A stretch of DNA of 64,000 bases from Maribacter sp. BPC-D8 (GCF_035207705.1 NZ_CP128187.1:1054001-1118000); one strand, 5' to 3'; shown: positions 17,293-26,439, counted from the stretch's first letter. Notes: generated by a model not told the origin, from the sequence alone. Numbers and translations are program-made.

Positions 17293-17892
17293 TTAGTAAT
17301 ACAATCTAAAATCAAGTAGTTTACATACATTGTAATGTCTTTGGTGTAGTTCTTCTACCACATCGAACATATCATCATCTTCTTTAAATAAGTTAAAGAA
17401 TGCCTTATCGAGATTTGCACTGCTTACTCCGTCGAATGCATTGCCATAGCCAGAAATTGCTTTAGCATTGGTGATGTCTAAAAAGTATTGAGATTCTTCT
17501 TCGTCAAGGTCTAGAATTTTTGCATTTGAAAAATGCAGGATCTTCCCTTTTAATCGTCCCTCGAAAATTTCCGCAATCTCTTGTAAGCTATAGTAGTAGT
17601 CGTTTAAGCAAATGCTATTTGCTTCGCCATGCATCACCAAGTAAATAATTTCATAATCTTTAAAATTATGATCATCTAACACCAGAGCATTTAAACTGTC
17701 TTCTAGCCCTTCAATAGTATCGCATGTTTTATAGATACTGGCAATACCATATTTCATGGCTAGTTGCTCTAAGCTTTGTTGTGCTTCGGTAACTTTCTCG
17801 TTTTCAATATCATCGACGCCTTCTAAACAATAGATGAAGTTTTCTGTGTCAGTTACGTGTTCTTGCGGTAATTGTCTTCTTTTCTCTAGCAA
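17293..17892 (-). CDS. Caspase-fold protein (DUF6642-like) with cysteine replaced by alanine
   Basis: 199 residues. The middle resembles the DUF6642 caspase-like family: IIYLVMHGEANSICL carries the catalytic-type His-Gly, and KGKILHFSNAKILDL occupies the place where the catalytic Ser-Cys normally stands (hhhFxSC). Here the cysteine position is Ala (codon GCA). The following ISGYGNAFDGVSSANLDKAFFNLF fits the caspase C-terminal part. It therefore looks like a pseudo-protease. The family name is from memory and would need a profile search. Convergent with the Kelch gene (18 bases apart). Confidence 0.6.
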   Translation of the reverse strand: MLEKRRQLPQEHVTDTENFIYCLEGVDDIENEKVTEAQQSLEQLAMKYGIASIYKTCDTIEGLEDSLNALVLDDHNFKDYEIIYLVMHGEANSICLNDYYYSLQEIAEIFEGRLKGKILHFSNAKILDLDEEESQYFLDITNAKAISGYGNAFDGVSSANLDKAFFNLFKEDDDMFDVVEELHQRHYNVCKLLDFRLYY

Positions 17893-17907
17893 GTTTCTAA
17901 ATTTTTG

Positions 17908-17961
17908 TAGCGTATGTGAAGTACAAAATTACTGCAACTGTTTTACTTTTTTTAGCGTTTT
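17908..17961 (-). promoter_or_regulatory. Shared upstream element, copy 1
   Basis: TGTGAAGTACAAAATTACTG, then after a short gap TTTTTTTAGCGTTTT: nearly the same as 19701-19746. On the minus strand the segment contains TAATTTTG, a match to the TAnnTTTG -7 box, so it is probably the promoter region of the caspase-fold gene together with a shared operator. Confidence 0.55.
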
Positions 17962-18047
17962 CAAGTTAAATATGAGTTGTAATACATAGTGCTTCCCTGC
18001 TACTTTCGAGTAGTATAAATACAAAACGATACTAAAACGTTCGGTGA

Positions 18048-18845
18048 TTATTTAATAGCGTCTAAAAATGGATGCATTTCTAATAGCTCAATATCATCGC
18101 GCTTACGTAGTTCTCTTAAAAACCACCCTTTGTGTCCGGCGCCATAGGTAATTAAAATTCTTTTACCTTGATAGCGGTGTTTTTCCAGCGCCTTTTCAAT
18201 ATTCCAATAATGAGCAATATTTATATTTTCCCAACCACCAAGACCCAGTTCTTCGTTAAATAGCTCATTATATTTTTGTAACCCAATATCTTGAATGCTA
18301 TCATATTCATTGGTATGAATAAAATAAGGATCATTAACCTTGCCACTAGCTTTGTATAAAGAATCTGTACGCTTATTTGCTGAAATGTATGCGGTCCAAT
18401 CTGCCGTTCTAGAAGTGTCTTTCTGTATAGCCCTTAGTTTCTCTCCTCGTTCGTCTGCCATGGTCTTTGTCCAACCAGCGGTAGGTATAATTTCAAAATC
18501 CATGGTTTTGGATAATGGAAATACAACAGCTACATATTCAGGAAAACGCATGGTACGTGGTTCTGAAATACTATCGTCTCTTTTGAAGCCTTCATAGGCC
18601 GTTTTAAAACGATTTGGAGGAATTTCGGTTAATATGTAATCTGGATTAATATTCTTGATTAATCTTTTTAGATAGTCAGTAGTATAAACGCTATCCGTAA
18701 GATGCCCGCCGTGAATAGTACCTAAGACAAGAACTTCATTTTTTAGTCTTTTATCAGTGTGTTTTTTTTCGTCTACTTGCTTGCAGCCCGTTATGGATAA
18801 TAGTAAAACACATAGTATGGTAAAATGGATTAGTAGCTGTCTCAT
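18048..18845 (-). CDS. TraB/TIKI-like lipoprotein (DUF5694-like)
   Basis: 265 residues. The leader HFTILCVLLLSITGCKQ ends in a lipobox cysteine. The body begins with EVLVLGTIHGGHLTDS, continues with PDYILTEIPPNRF, and ends with KRILITYGAGHKGWFLREL: conserved G-x-x-H-G-G-H, E-x-P and G-A-G-H patterns of the TIKI/TraB/GumN superfamily, metal-dependent peptidase-like folds. Its substrate is unknown. It overlaps functionally or at least transcriptionally with the hydrolase upstream (18 bases apart). Confidence 0.7.
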   Translation of the reverse strand: MRQLLIHFTILCVLLLSITGCKQVDEKKHTDKRLKNEVLVLGTIHGGHLTDSVYTTDYLKRLIKNINPDYILTEIPPNRFKTAYEGFKRDDSISEPRTMRFPEYVAVVFPLSKTMDFEIIPTAGWTKTMADERGEKLRAIQKDTSRTADWTAYISANKRTDSLYKASGKVNDPYFIHTNEYDSIQDIGLQKYNELFNEELGLGGWENINIAHYWNIEKALEKHRYQGKRILITYGAGHKGWFLRELRKRDDIELLEMHPFLDAIK

Positions 18846-18863
18846 AATACGTTGATGATATAT

Positions 18864-19586
18864 CTATATATTCTTTAAAAAGTCTTTTACGGCACTCCAA
18901 TAGCCATCATTATCGTCAAACTTTTCCCATAACGCCCGCGAACCATGATTTCCTTTGGTTGCTGGTACATACGACACTTTTGTAGTGGTAGGTATTGCTT
19001 CGTTTATGGCAGCCCAATTATCTTGTTCGTTTTGCGCAGAAGTAATTAACGTGGGTACTTTAATATTTGCGGCACTATTTTTTATAAAATCGTCTTTACC
19101 AAAATATTCGCCAGGTGAAAAAGCCATGGCGGCATTTATATTATCAGGATAGTCACCGGCATATTTAAGAACTAAGGAAGAGGAGTAAGAACTACCCCAG
19201 ATAATTATTTTCTTAGGGGAATATGTCTTTTTTACATAAGCCACGGTTGCCTCAATATCTTGAAAAGCATTTACATATTCGGTTTCCTTCCCTGCGGCTA
19301 CCGCTCTTTGGTTGGTCTGGTTTACAACAGAATTCACCGCTCCACCAGATCGTTGGTCAATGGCAAGGCTGCTATAACCCAATGCGTTTAATTTAGGTGC
19401 TATTTCTTTATATTCTCCACGGCTCCACCCTGCTTGATGAAAAAGGAGTATAAAGGTTTCGCTCCCTTTGGCTTCATAATAATCTGCGGTAATCAGCAGC
19501 CCATCTTTAGCGGGAAAGTCTATGGTTTTTTGTGCAAACATACATAAGCAGCTTAAGCTTAAAACAAAGGAGAGAATCGTTTTCAT
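18864..19586 (-). CDS. Secreted alpha/beta hydrolase (dienelactone-hydrolase-like)
   Basis: 240 residues from the ATG at 19586, which opens the signal peptide MKTILSFVLSLSCLCMFAQ; a longer frame from 19625 would bury the leader. It shows the oxyanion region LLFHQAGWSRGEY, the nucleophile elbow IIWGSSYSSSL, an Asp-region near LITSAQNEQDNW and a C-terminal His in GNHGSRALW. A periplasmic esterase or lipase-type enzyme; substrate unknown. First gene of a two-gene unit with the TraB-like lipoprotein. Confidence 0.82.
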   Translation of the reverse strand: MKTILSFVLSLSCLCMFAQKTIDFPAKDGLLITADYYEAKGSETFILLFHQAGWSRGEYKEIAPKLNALGYSSLAIDQRSGGAVNSVVNQTNQRAVAAGKETEYVNAFQDIEATVAYVKKTYSPKKIIIWGSSYSSSLVLKYAGDYPDNINAAMAFSPGEYFGKDDFIKNSAANIKVPTLITSAQNEQDNWAAINEAIPTTTKVSYVPATKGNHGSRALWEKFDDNDGYWSAVKDFLKNI

Positions 19587-19700
19587 AAATAGCGTTGTTA
19601 GGTTATACATGCATGAGTCTAGCATTACTGCATTTGCTTACAAAAAGTGGAGAATAAATCTTTTTGCAACGCCCAGATATAGCGTATTGATTCTGGGGTG

Positions 19701-19746
19701 TGTGAAATACAAAATTGCTGTAACTCATTTATTCTTTTTAGCGTTT
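19701..19746 (-). promoter_or_regulatory. Shared upstream element, copy 2
   Basis: TGTGAAATACAAAATTGCTG followed by TTTTTAGCGTTTT, matching the element at 17908-17961 at roughly four positions in five, including spacing. It lies about 115 bases upstream of the hydrolase start. Probably the promoter region or a common regulator site. Confidence 0.5.
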
Positions 19747-19911
19747 TAGTATAAAATTATCAATGAAAGTGCTAGGGCTAATGATTAGACTTATATGCTA
19801 GGTATAGTATAGTTGCCGATCTTTTCATAAAAAGCTTGTAGCTATAAATTAATCAACATTCTGATGTTTAAAAGCACATGTTCGTCTTCAAATCCTTAAA
19901 TTAGACATGTA

Positions 19912-19990
19912 AACTTTAGGAGTAGCTATTTCATAGTTTGAGAAATATCCTTAGAACCTGATTTGATTAATATCAACGTAGGGAAAAGTT
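19912..19990 (+). ncRNA. TPP riboswitch (THI element)
   Basis: The conserved elements are all readable: AACTTTAGGAGTAGC at the 5' side, TTTGAGAAATATCCTTAGAACCTGATTTG in the middle, and TTAATATCAACGTAGGGAAA at the 3' side. Stem P1 is AACTTT (19912-19917) with AAAGTT (19985-19990). The element lies about 100 bases before thiS and should switch the thiS/thiE-like transcript off when thiamine pyrophosphate is plentiful. Confidence 0.95.
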
Positions 19991-20092
19991 ATCAGGATCA
20001 ACAACCTGTACTTTCCTTTTATCATTTTCTATTCTTACTGTTTACACTAAAAAATATAGTAGCGAATACGCTTCAGTCAACTAGTGAAACAG

Positions 20093-20296
20093 ATGATAGA
20101 TATTAAAGTAAACAACACCACTCACCTATGCAAGCCGAACGTTACACTAGATGAAATCATTAAAGGTTTGAATATTTCTGTTAAAGGAATAGCCGTGGCG
20201 GTAAATGAGAACATTATTACCAAAACAGAGTGGCATACCAAAACACTCAACGAGAACGATGAAGTATTGGTCATTAGAGCTACCCAAGGGGGTTGA
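20093..20296 (+). CDS. thiS: Sulfur carrier protein ThiS
   Basis: 67 residues from ATG 20093 (a GTG at 20084 is also in frame; ThiS proteins usually begin just before the first beta strand, as in MIDIKVNN). Ubiquitin-like fold with the obligatory C-terminal Gly-Gly (IRATQGG) that is thiocarboxylated to donate sulfur for the thiazole ring of thiamine. Directly downstream of a TPP riboswitch. Its usual partners ThiG, ThiH, ThiF-like and ThiC are not in this window. Confidence 0.93.
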   Translation: MIDIKVNNTTHLCKPNVTLDEIIKGLNISVKGIAVAVNENIITKTEWHTKTLNENDEVLVIRATQGG

Positions 20297-20369
20297 AAAT
20301 CACGCTTTCCATTTCTATGTTGCCCACATAAAGCAAGAGAATTTCCATTACAATACTTAAATTACAAAA

Positions 20370-21008
20370 ATGATCATATTAATAGCTCCAGAAAAAGATA
20401 TCCCGAATGAAATTGAATTGCTACATCAGTTGTTTCAAGAAGGTTTAGCCTATTACCATTTAAGAAAACCTTTGAAGGACTATCAAGAACATTGCGATTA
20501 TTTAAATGCGATCGATACCAAGTATCATAATAGAATTGTAGTACATTTTTTTCATGAATTGGTCAATGAATATGACTTAAAAGGGATTCATTTTCAAGAG
20601 CAAAAAAGAATAGACCATATTGACAATCCTGGGCAGTATTTTAAAAGCTTAGATATGTACGGTAAGACTATAAGTTCTTCTTTTCACGATCCAGAGGTAT
20701 TAGAAGATTGTGAATTTGAATTTGATTATCATTTACTGAGTCCCGTGTTTTCTTCTATCTCTAAACAAGGCTACGAAGGCAAAGGTTTCGACGTCAACCA
20801 AAGTGAAAAGTTGATTGTGGGCATGGGCGGTATCACCGATAAAACAGTCCAACAAACATTAAAACTCGGTTTTAAGGGAATTAGCGTTTTAGGCGGAGTC
20901 TGGAATATGGAAAACCCTGTTGAAAGCTTTGTAGCCTTAAAAAAGCACTATGAAGCAGCATGGATTGAAGAGAAGAAAACAGCTAGTAGAAATAGCATGA
21001 ATAACTGA
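20370..21008 (+). CDS. Thiamine phosphate synthase-like protein (ThiE/TenI family)
   Basis: 212 residues with a (beta/alpha)8 fold. Signs: YYHLRKP near the N-terminus, KGIHFQEQ, YHLLSPVFSSISKQGYEGKG (the SPVF-T/S-K loop of the ThiE/TenI family) and VGMGGITDKTV...GISVLGGVW (phosphate-binding). In flavobacterial thi operons such a second, TenI-like copy often accompanies a true ThiE; the more canonical ThiE is at 51163. Members join or isomerise thiamine precursors. 73 bases after thiS, so under the same riboswitch. Confidence 0.82.
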   Translation: MIILIAPEKDIPNEIELLHQLFQEGLAYYHLRKPLKDYQEHCDYLNAIDTKYHNRIVVHFFHELVNEYDLKGIHFQEQKRIDHIDNPGQYFKSLDMYGKTISSSFHDPEVLEDCEFEFDYHLLSPVFSSISKQGYEGKGFDVNQSEKLIVGMGGITDKTVQQTLKLGFKGISVLGGVWNMENPVESFVALKKHYEAAWIEEKKTASRNSMNN

Positions 21009-21165
21009 TTTTTTAAAAGAATTATTACAGTCCCATAAATGTAGACCCGCCTAAAGCAACCTCTTTATAATTAAATTAGATATTAAGACTGATTACAAGA
21101 AAGTTTACAACCCAAAGCACGTCTAAACCCCAGGTAATTATCACAACCTTAATTAGACGAAACCT

Positions 21166-22098
21166 ATGAATTCTATTTTCCATGATGGGCAATTAGCGGT
21201 ACAAAAAAAAGCCGGAGAAGAAGACATTGCCATACAAAGAATACCAATGCTTGCAGCATCGCTTCATCCAAGATCTATCGCTTTTATAGAACATCAGGTA
21301 TTGGCGTTTGCCGGTAGTGAAGATGCCAATGAAGCTATTTGGTTATCGTTATTGGTGGGTGAACGTGGTTTTATTGTTATCCCATCCGTAGAAGAAATAA
21401 AATTCGACCTTACCAAGGTTACCAGTACTACAGATGATATTTTCTTTACCAATATTGTAACAAAACCAACGGTTGGGCTGCTATTTCATGAAGCAGCGAG
21501 AAGGGCACGTTATAGAGCCTGGGGAGAAGCTACAAAAACGGACAATGAAATTAGTGTTGCTATAAAAATGGGTTACCCCAGTTGTCCAAAACACATACAA
21601 CGAGAAGAAATTGAAGTACCTGCCAAAATTAAAGATACATTAAATACAACCTTTGAAAAAGGCAGTAGCTTAGGCGCATCTGAAAAGAAATGGATCAGCA
21701 CGACACATACATTTTTTATAAGTACACAGACTAAAAAAGGAGATATAGAAGCATCGCACCGAGGTGGTGATCCTGGGTTTATAGAGATTCTAGAAAATGG
21801 TCAGTTACGCGTACCCGATTACTTGGGCAATAGTATGTTCAGCACTTTAGGCAACATCTATGAAAACCCAAAAGCAGCGTTGCTTTTCGTAAATTATGAG
21901 AAGGGAGAAACCTTGCAACTTTCTGGTACTGCGGCATTACAATTTGATCAAAATTCTGCCGATGATTTCTACAAATCTGGCGAAACCGGTAGATTCTGGA
22001 CTTTTGAAACCAAGCAATGGGTAAGAACGGTAAACCACCATAAAGTCAATACCGAATTTATTGACTTCTCCCCTTTTAATATCTTGAGTAAAAAATAA
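21166..22098 (+). CDS. PNPOx-like flavin-binding protein, intact
   Basis: 310 residues; a pyridoxamine-phosphate-oxidase-like split-barrel of the larger flavin-nucleotide-binding type that often pairs with ferredoxin reductases. Conserved block ASHRGGDPGFIEIL ... RVPDYLGNSMFSTLGNIYENPKAALLFVNYEKGETLQLSGTA and TGRFWTFETKQWV in the C-terminal half. It is the full-length counterpart of the fragment at 3296-3679. It starts 157 bases after the thi genes, behind a 7-bp inverted repeat (CGTCTAA at 21120, TTAGACG at 21153), so independent control is likely. Confidence 0.8.
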   Translation: MNSIFHDGQLAVQKKAGEEDIAIQRIPMLAASLHPRSIAFIEHQVLAFAGSEDANEAIWLSLLVGERGFIVIPSVEEIKFDLTKVTSTTDDIFFTNIVTKPTVGLLFHEAARRARYRAWGEATKTDNEISVAIKMGYPSCPKHIQREEIEVPAKIKDTLNTTFEKGSSLGASEKKWISTTHTFFISTQTKKGDIEASHRGGDPGFIEILENGQLRVPDYLGNSMFSTLGNIYENPKAALLFVNYEKGETLQLSGTAALQFDQNSADDFYKSGETGRFWTFETKQWVRTVNHHKVNTEFIDFSPFNILSKK

Positions 22099-22154
22099 AT
22101 AACGCTTCCTGAAAATATCTAAAGTGCTTCATTTGATCATAACGGTGCCCTAGC

Positions 22155-23360
22155 CTATTGTTCTCGTATAGCAACGATTACACGACGGAGACCTTCTTCT
22201 AATCGTGCTCTGGGGCAAGCAAGGTTTAAGCGTATATATCCGTCGGCATTGGCAACGAACATATTTCCGCCTTCCAATAACACACCAGCATTACGCGCAA
22301 AGAATAGAGTTAGATTTTCATCAGATTTAAAATAATGACCCACATTTACCCAAGCCAAATAGGTAGCTTCGGGTATTATAAAATCTGTTTCTGGCAAGTG
22401 CAGGTCTAGCTGTTCTTTTAGATACTGAAAATTAGCATCTAGGTAAGTGGTTAAATCTGCCAACCAGACATGACCTTTTGTATAGGCTGTTTCTGCGGCA
22501 ACAATACTCAAGGGGTTTTCTACGGGCAAATAGGTTTCTTTATATTGCTCTCGAATAGCATCATTCGGTATAATGATATTGGCAAATAGATTACCGGCTA
22601 GATTAAATGTTTTGCTGGGCGCCATACAGGTAATAATACGGTCAGTATCTGGAAACAATTTTGCCATAGGCGTAAACGACTGGTCGTCTCTAACCAAATC
22701 GCAATGAATTTCATCAGATATAATCGTTAGTCCGTTCGCTAAGCAAATCTCGCCCAGTTCTTGTAACTCATTGCTAGACCAAACCCGACCCGTTGGGTTA
22801 TGTGGGTTACAGAAGATACCCAATACGCATTTCTCATTGGCGGCTTTTGTTCTAATATCGTCCATATCCATAACGAATTTGCCTTGCTCCTCTTTCAATT
22901 CAGAACATACCAATTCAATACCATTATAATCGGCAGCATGTTTAAAAAAGGCATATGATGGGGTAACAATAAGTACCTGCTCATCTGGTTTGCAAATTTG
23001 ACCAATAAGACTGTACAATGCAGGTATTACACCTTTTGCGTGCACGAGGTGCTGTTCATTAAAGGTCCAATCATACCGATCTTGACACCATTTTTGAAAA
23101 GCCAAATGATAGGCAGGATCTGCAACCATAGAATAGCCCAATAATGGGTGTTCTAGTCGCGCTTTTAAGGCATCGATAATCACCGGAGCTATGGCAAATT
23201 CCATATCTGCCACCCACATAGGTATAAAATCTTCTTCGGCATACTTGCCGCTTAAATCTTCATTTGGATCAAAGAGGTAGCCTCTATAGCCAGTAAGAGA
23301 CATTGCGTTGGTACCATCTCTGTTTATGATTTCATCAAATGAGTAAGTTGTAGTAGCCAT
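22155..23360 (-). CDS. PLP-dependent C-S lyase / aminotransferase, PatB/MalY type
   Basis: 401 residues, fold-type I PLP enzyme. The PLP lysine lies in ITCMAPSKTFNLAGNLF, the pyridine-binding Asp in LTIISDEIHCDLV, and the Asn in IFCNPHNPTGRVW. The start FDEIINRDGTNAMSLTGYRGYLF and MWVADMEFAIAP are typical of the MalY/PatB group, which cleave cystathionine or related C-S bonds to thiol, pyruvate and ammonia. Stands alone on the minus strand. Confidence 0.9.
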   Translation of the reverse strand: MATTTYSFDEIINRDGTNAMSLTGYRGYLFDPNEDLSGKYAEEDFIPMWVADMEFAIAPVIIDALKARLEHPLLGYSMVADPAYHLAFQKWCQDRYDWTFNEQHLVHAKGVIPALYSLIGQICKPDEQVLIVTPSYAFFKHAADYNGIELVCSELKEEQGKFVMDMDDIRTKAANEKCVLGIFCNPHNPTGRVWSSNELQELGEICLANGLTIISDEIHCDLVRDDQSFTPMAKLFPDTDRIITCMAPSKTFNLAGNLFANIIIPNDAIREQYKETYLPVENPLSIVAAETAYTKGHVWLADLTTYLDANFQYLKEQLDLHLPETDFIIPEATYLAWVNVGHYFKSDENLTLFFARNAGVLLEGGNMFVANADGYIRLNLACPRARLEEGLRRVIVAIREQ

Positions 23361-23768
23361 TGGTATTTTAAATTAGATAGGTAACAATTGATTTGAAAGA
23401 CTTAGAACCATGCTTTGGTAAAAGCATCATCTAAATAACAAACTTAAAGATCTAAAATCGATTTTATAAGATCATTGCTTAGAATTTCGTCAACTATTTT
23501 TGAGGCTTGTACAGGAGTTGAACTTTAAGGTATGCCTCTTATTGGTCTTTTTGAATAAACAGGTATTGAATTTATAAAGACATATTATCGAAAAGTATTC
23601 ACCTTACCGATTAACAGGTGATACCGAAGTTGTTAAATTCTTTACATACCTTTCTCTTCCTACTTATCAATTACATCTATTTTCAGTGTAGGAGTTTACT
23701 TTGTAATATCATTACGATTATATAATAATACTCGACTAATTCTGTTATTTTAGCATAAAACTATCCCT

Positions 23769-24323
23769 ATGCTTATATCTATTGTATTAATTACTATTGT
23801 CCTTATTCTGTTTTTCTATGCTATTTCAGTGTACAACGGCTTGGTTAGAAAGAAAACAGAAATGGCAGAAGGGTGGAGCAGTATTGATGTCTTCTTGAAA
23901 AAGCGATACGATTTAATTCCTGGTTTAATAGAAACCGTAAAAGGCTATGCGACGCACGAAAAAGAAACTTTTGAAAATATAACTAAAGCAAGAAATTTAG
24001 CGCAAAACGCTTCATCTGTTGATGAACAAGGAAAAGCAGAGAGTGCTTTGAAAAATTCTATGGTCAACCTTTTTGCCGTTGCCGAGAATTATCCCGATTT
24101 AAAAGCGAATCGTAATTTTAGTGAGTTGCAAAATGAGCTTTCTTCATTAGAAGATGATATTGAAATGACACGTAGGTATTACAACGCTACCGTAAAAGAG
24201 AACAATATCGCTATTGAAAGCTTTCCTTCTAATATTTTTGCCAATATGTTCAATTTCAATAAAGGAGAGTTTTTTGAAATTCAAAATGCGCAAGAGAAAG
24301 AACCGGTTAAATTCTCTTTCTAA
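23769..24323 (+). CDS. lemA: LemA-family membrane protein
   Basis: 184 residues. One N-terminal membrane helix (LISIVLITIVLILFFYAISVYNGLV), then the family's helical bundle with the hallmark KKTEMAEGWSSIDVFLKKRYDLIPGLIETVKGYATHEKETFENITKAR. LemA proteins are of uncertain function, proposed in membrane or envelope maintenance. Here it leads a compressed seven-gene operon (next start 5 bases later) with glycosyltransferases, an unusual neighbourhood for LemA. Confidence 0.93.
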   Translation: MLISIVLITIVLILFFYAISVYNGLVRKKTEMAEGWSSIDVFLKKRYDLIPGLIETVKGYATHEKETFENITKARNLAQNASSVDEQGKAESALKNSMVNLFAVAENYPDLKANRNFSELQNELSSLEDDIEMTRRYYNATVKENNIAIESFPSNIFANMFNFNKGEFFEIQNAQEKEPVKFSF

Positions 24324-24328
24324 TTTCG

Positions 24329-25480
24329 ATGAAAAGAAATGTTTACGCTACATATGATGTGTTCCCAAGCGCAAAGGGTGCTTCTACGCATATTAGAGAG
24401 ATGATTAACGTATCGTCGCAGCAGTGCGATGAATTACAATTATTCTGCTTACGAGGTAATAGCACCTACCCTGCCGTACAAACGGAAGGTAATATTGTTA
24501 TAAAGCGTTATTACAACGAAGAAGAGATGAATTATTTAGAAAAAGCATCTCTTTTCTCTCAACAACTATTTGTCGATATCCAAAAAAATAAAGAATCTAT
24601 TCAAATAGGTCATTTTAGAGATGTTTGGAGCGGCATGGGCTTAACTGCCGAACCTAGTATAAAAACCATCTTTGAGGTAAATGCCCTAACATCGATAGAA
24701 CTACCATATAGATATCCCAATTTAACACCTTCTTTTCTAGATAAACTAAGAGAAATTGAGTCGCAATGTTTACAAAAAGCGACCGTAATTATTACTCCGT
24801 CCGAAGTAACCAAAGCATATTTAGAGACCAATTATGCTATTGATACAGCGAAGATAAAAGTGATACCGAACGGGGCACATATACCAGAATCTTACGAAAG
24901 ACCCATTGATTCACCTGAACAGTACATTATCTATTTTGGTGCCATACAACCGTGGCAAGGTGTAGATATGTTGCTTAAAGCAATGACGTATTTAGAAGAT
25001 TTTGAAGATCTAAAACTGGTCATTTGTTTAGCGGTAAAAGAAAAAGCTTTTAAACCGTATAAAAAACTAGTAGAGAAATTAGGCTTAGAAGATCGTATTA
25101 TTCTAAAGTCGAGATTATCTAAGAAAGATTTATACAACTACATACATTACGCAGAAGCTTCTATAGCCCCTTTAAAGGCATGCGACAGAAATATTACACA
25201 AGGGTGCTGTCCGCTTAAGATATTAGAGAGCATGGCTTGTGAGACTATGGTAGTCGCATCTGAATTACCAGTGGTTACCGAGTTAGTTACCGAACAAGAA
25301 GCTTTACTTTTTGAACCCGATAGAGAACAAGACCTAGCACGCTGTATTCGGTTTGTATTAGATGAACCAGAACTAAAGAAAACCTATATCTCAAATGCTT
25401 TTGAAAAGGTGAAAAGTACTTTTCTATGGGAGGATCAAAAAGAGAAACTAAAGAACATATATCAAGATTTAACGCTCTAA
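24329..25480 (+). CDS. GT4-family glycosyltransferase
   Basis: 383 residues, GT-B fold. N-terminal DVFPSAKGASTHIREM is the acceptor-domain start of GT4 enzymes; the donor domain has IIYFGAIQPWQGVDMLLKAM, the pocket CCPLKILESMACETMVVASELPVVTELV, and ends with a nucleotide-binding region. Retaining sugar transfer from a nucleotide sugar; acceptor unknown. Second gene of the LemA operon; its stop is one base from the next start. Confidence 0.9.
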   Translation: MKRNVYATYDVFPSAKGASTHIREMINVSSQQCDELQLFCLRGNSTYPAVQTEGNIVIKRYYNEEEMNYLEKASLFSQQLFVDIQKNKESIQIGHFRDVWSGMGLTAEPSIKTIFEVNALTSIELPYRYPNLTPSFLDKLREIESQCLQKATVIITPSEVTKAYLETNYAIDTAKIKVIPNGAHIPESYERPIDSPEQYIIYFGAIQPWQGVDMLLKAMTYLEDFEDLKLVICLAVKEKAFKPYKKLVEKLGLEDRIILKSRLSKKDLYNYIHYAEASIAPLKACDRNITQGCCPLKILESMACETMVVASELPVVTELVTEQEALLFEPDREQDLARCIRFVLDEPELKKTYISNAFEKVKSTFLWEDQKEKLKNIYQDLTL

Positions 25481-25481
25481 T

Positions 25482-26435
25482 ATGGATAAACAAGGCAATG
25501 TATTAAATAAAGAACAATATATAGGAGCCCCTATAGAAAGAGCCCACTTACACCGTGGTTTTAGTTCTAAAAAGACACCTGTAAAATGGATTCGTTTTTT
25601 CAGGGCCTGTGTATTGCAACGAGAAATAGCCCGAGAACAAAAGAGTAAAAGAATAAAGCAAATTTGGTTTATTCTTCTAGGCGTTTTCTTATGTAATTTT
25701 ATAGCAATTCCGTTGAACTTTATATCCGAGACTTTAGGGGCAATTTTTACAGTAATAGGTATGCTCACTTGTCCTGGGTTGATCGTTGCGGGTATCATGA
25801 CCTATTTAACGAACAAGAAGTTTAAAAAGAATTTTACAGACGGTTTTGACTTTTTTGCAGATTACTTTTCTGCCTTGTTTACCTTGATAGAAGAAGACTT
25901 GCAGTTAGATTCTAAAATAGCATTAGAGGCGAATGTAAAAGATACGATTACAGATGAAAATCTAATTAAAAATGAATCGTTTACTAGTGAATCTAGCGGA
26001 TTTATATCTGGCGTAGAAAAAAACTATGAGCGGGTCATTAGTAAGGGGTCTTGTTTCTTTAATGATGAATCTTTAATCTTCTTTCAGTTTAGCGAAAGAA
26101 CCAGAAAACGTATCATCGAAAAAAGAGGTAGCTCTGGTAAAAGAAAAACAAAACATAAGTATAGGGCTGCATACCCTTTTACCATTAAAATGAAAATACC
26201 GAAACACAAATACCAGTTAAACCCAACGATAGATACTTCTCAAATAAGCTTTGCTGAAGATGATGAGTATTACGTATTTAAGGTATATCGAAAATTCGAT
26301 GTCAAAAAAGAAAATCCGGATCAATACAGTCCGTATGAAGAAAGTAGCATTTCTTCATTTGCTGTAGATTATTTCTCTTTAGAAGTTATTAACCTGATCA
26401 ACACTTGCTACAGTTGTGTAACACCTAGCGCTTAA
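25482..26435 (+). CDS. Unknown membrane protein of the LemA operon
   Basis: 317 residues. A basic N-terminal region is followed by two adjacent membrane helices (IWFILLGVFLCNFIAIPLNFI and LGAIFTVIGMLTCPGLIVAGIMTYL, ~65-115), then a soluble C-terminal domain of about 190 residues with charged, beta-rich sequence (YERVISKGSCFFNDESLIFFQFSERTRKR). I do not recognise the family; DUF3137-type LemA partners are a comparison point, but the match is not evident. Translational coupling on both sides suggests it works with LemA and the glycosyltransferases. Confidence 0.7.
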   Translation: MDKQGNVLNKEQYIGAPIERAHLHRGFSSKKTPVKWIRFFRACVLQREIAREQKSKRIKQIWFILLGVFLCNFIAIPLNFISETLGAIFTVIGMLTCPGLIVAGIMTYLTNKKFKKNFTDGFDFFADYFSALFTLIEEDLQLDSKIALEANVKDTITDENLIKNESFTSESSGFISGVEKNYERVISKGSCFFNDESLIFFQFSERTRKRIIEKRGSSGKRKTKHKYRAAYPFTIKMKIPKHKYQLNPTIDTSQISFAEDDEYYVFKVYRKFDVKKENPDQYSPYEESSISSFAVDYFSLEVINLINTCYSCVTPSA

Positions 26436-26439
26436 TCTT

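Noticed and set aside
21120..21160. CGTCTAA / TTAGACG inverted repeat before the intact PNPOx-family gene as a possible operator.
   Set aside because: Arms are only 7 bases with a 26-base spacer, and no second copy or matching regulator is nearby; mentioned only in the gene entry.
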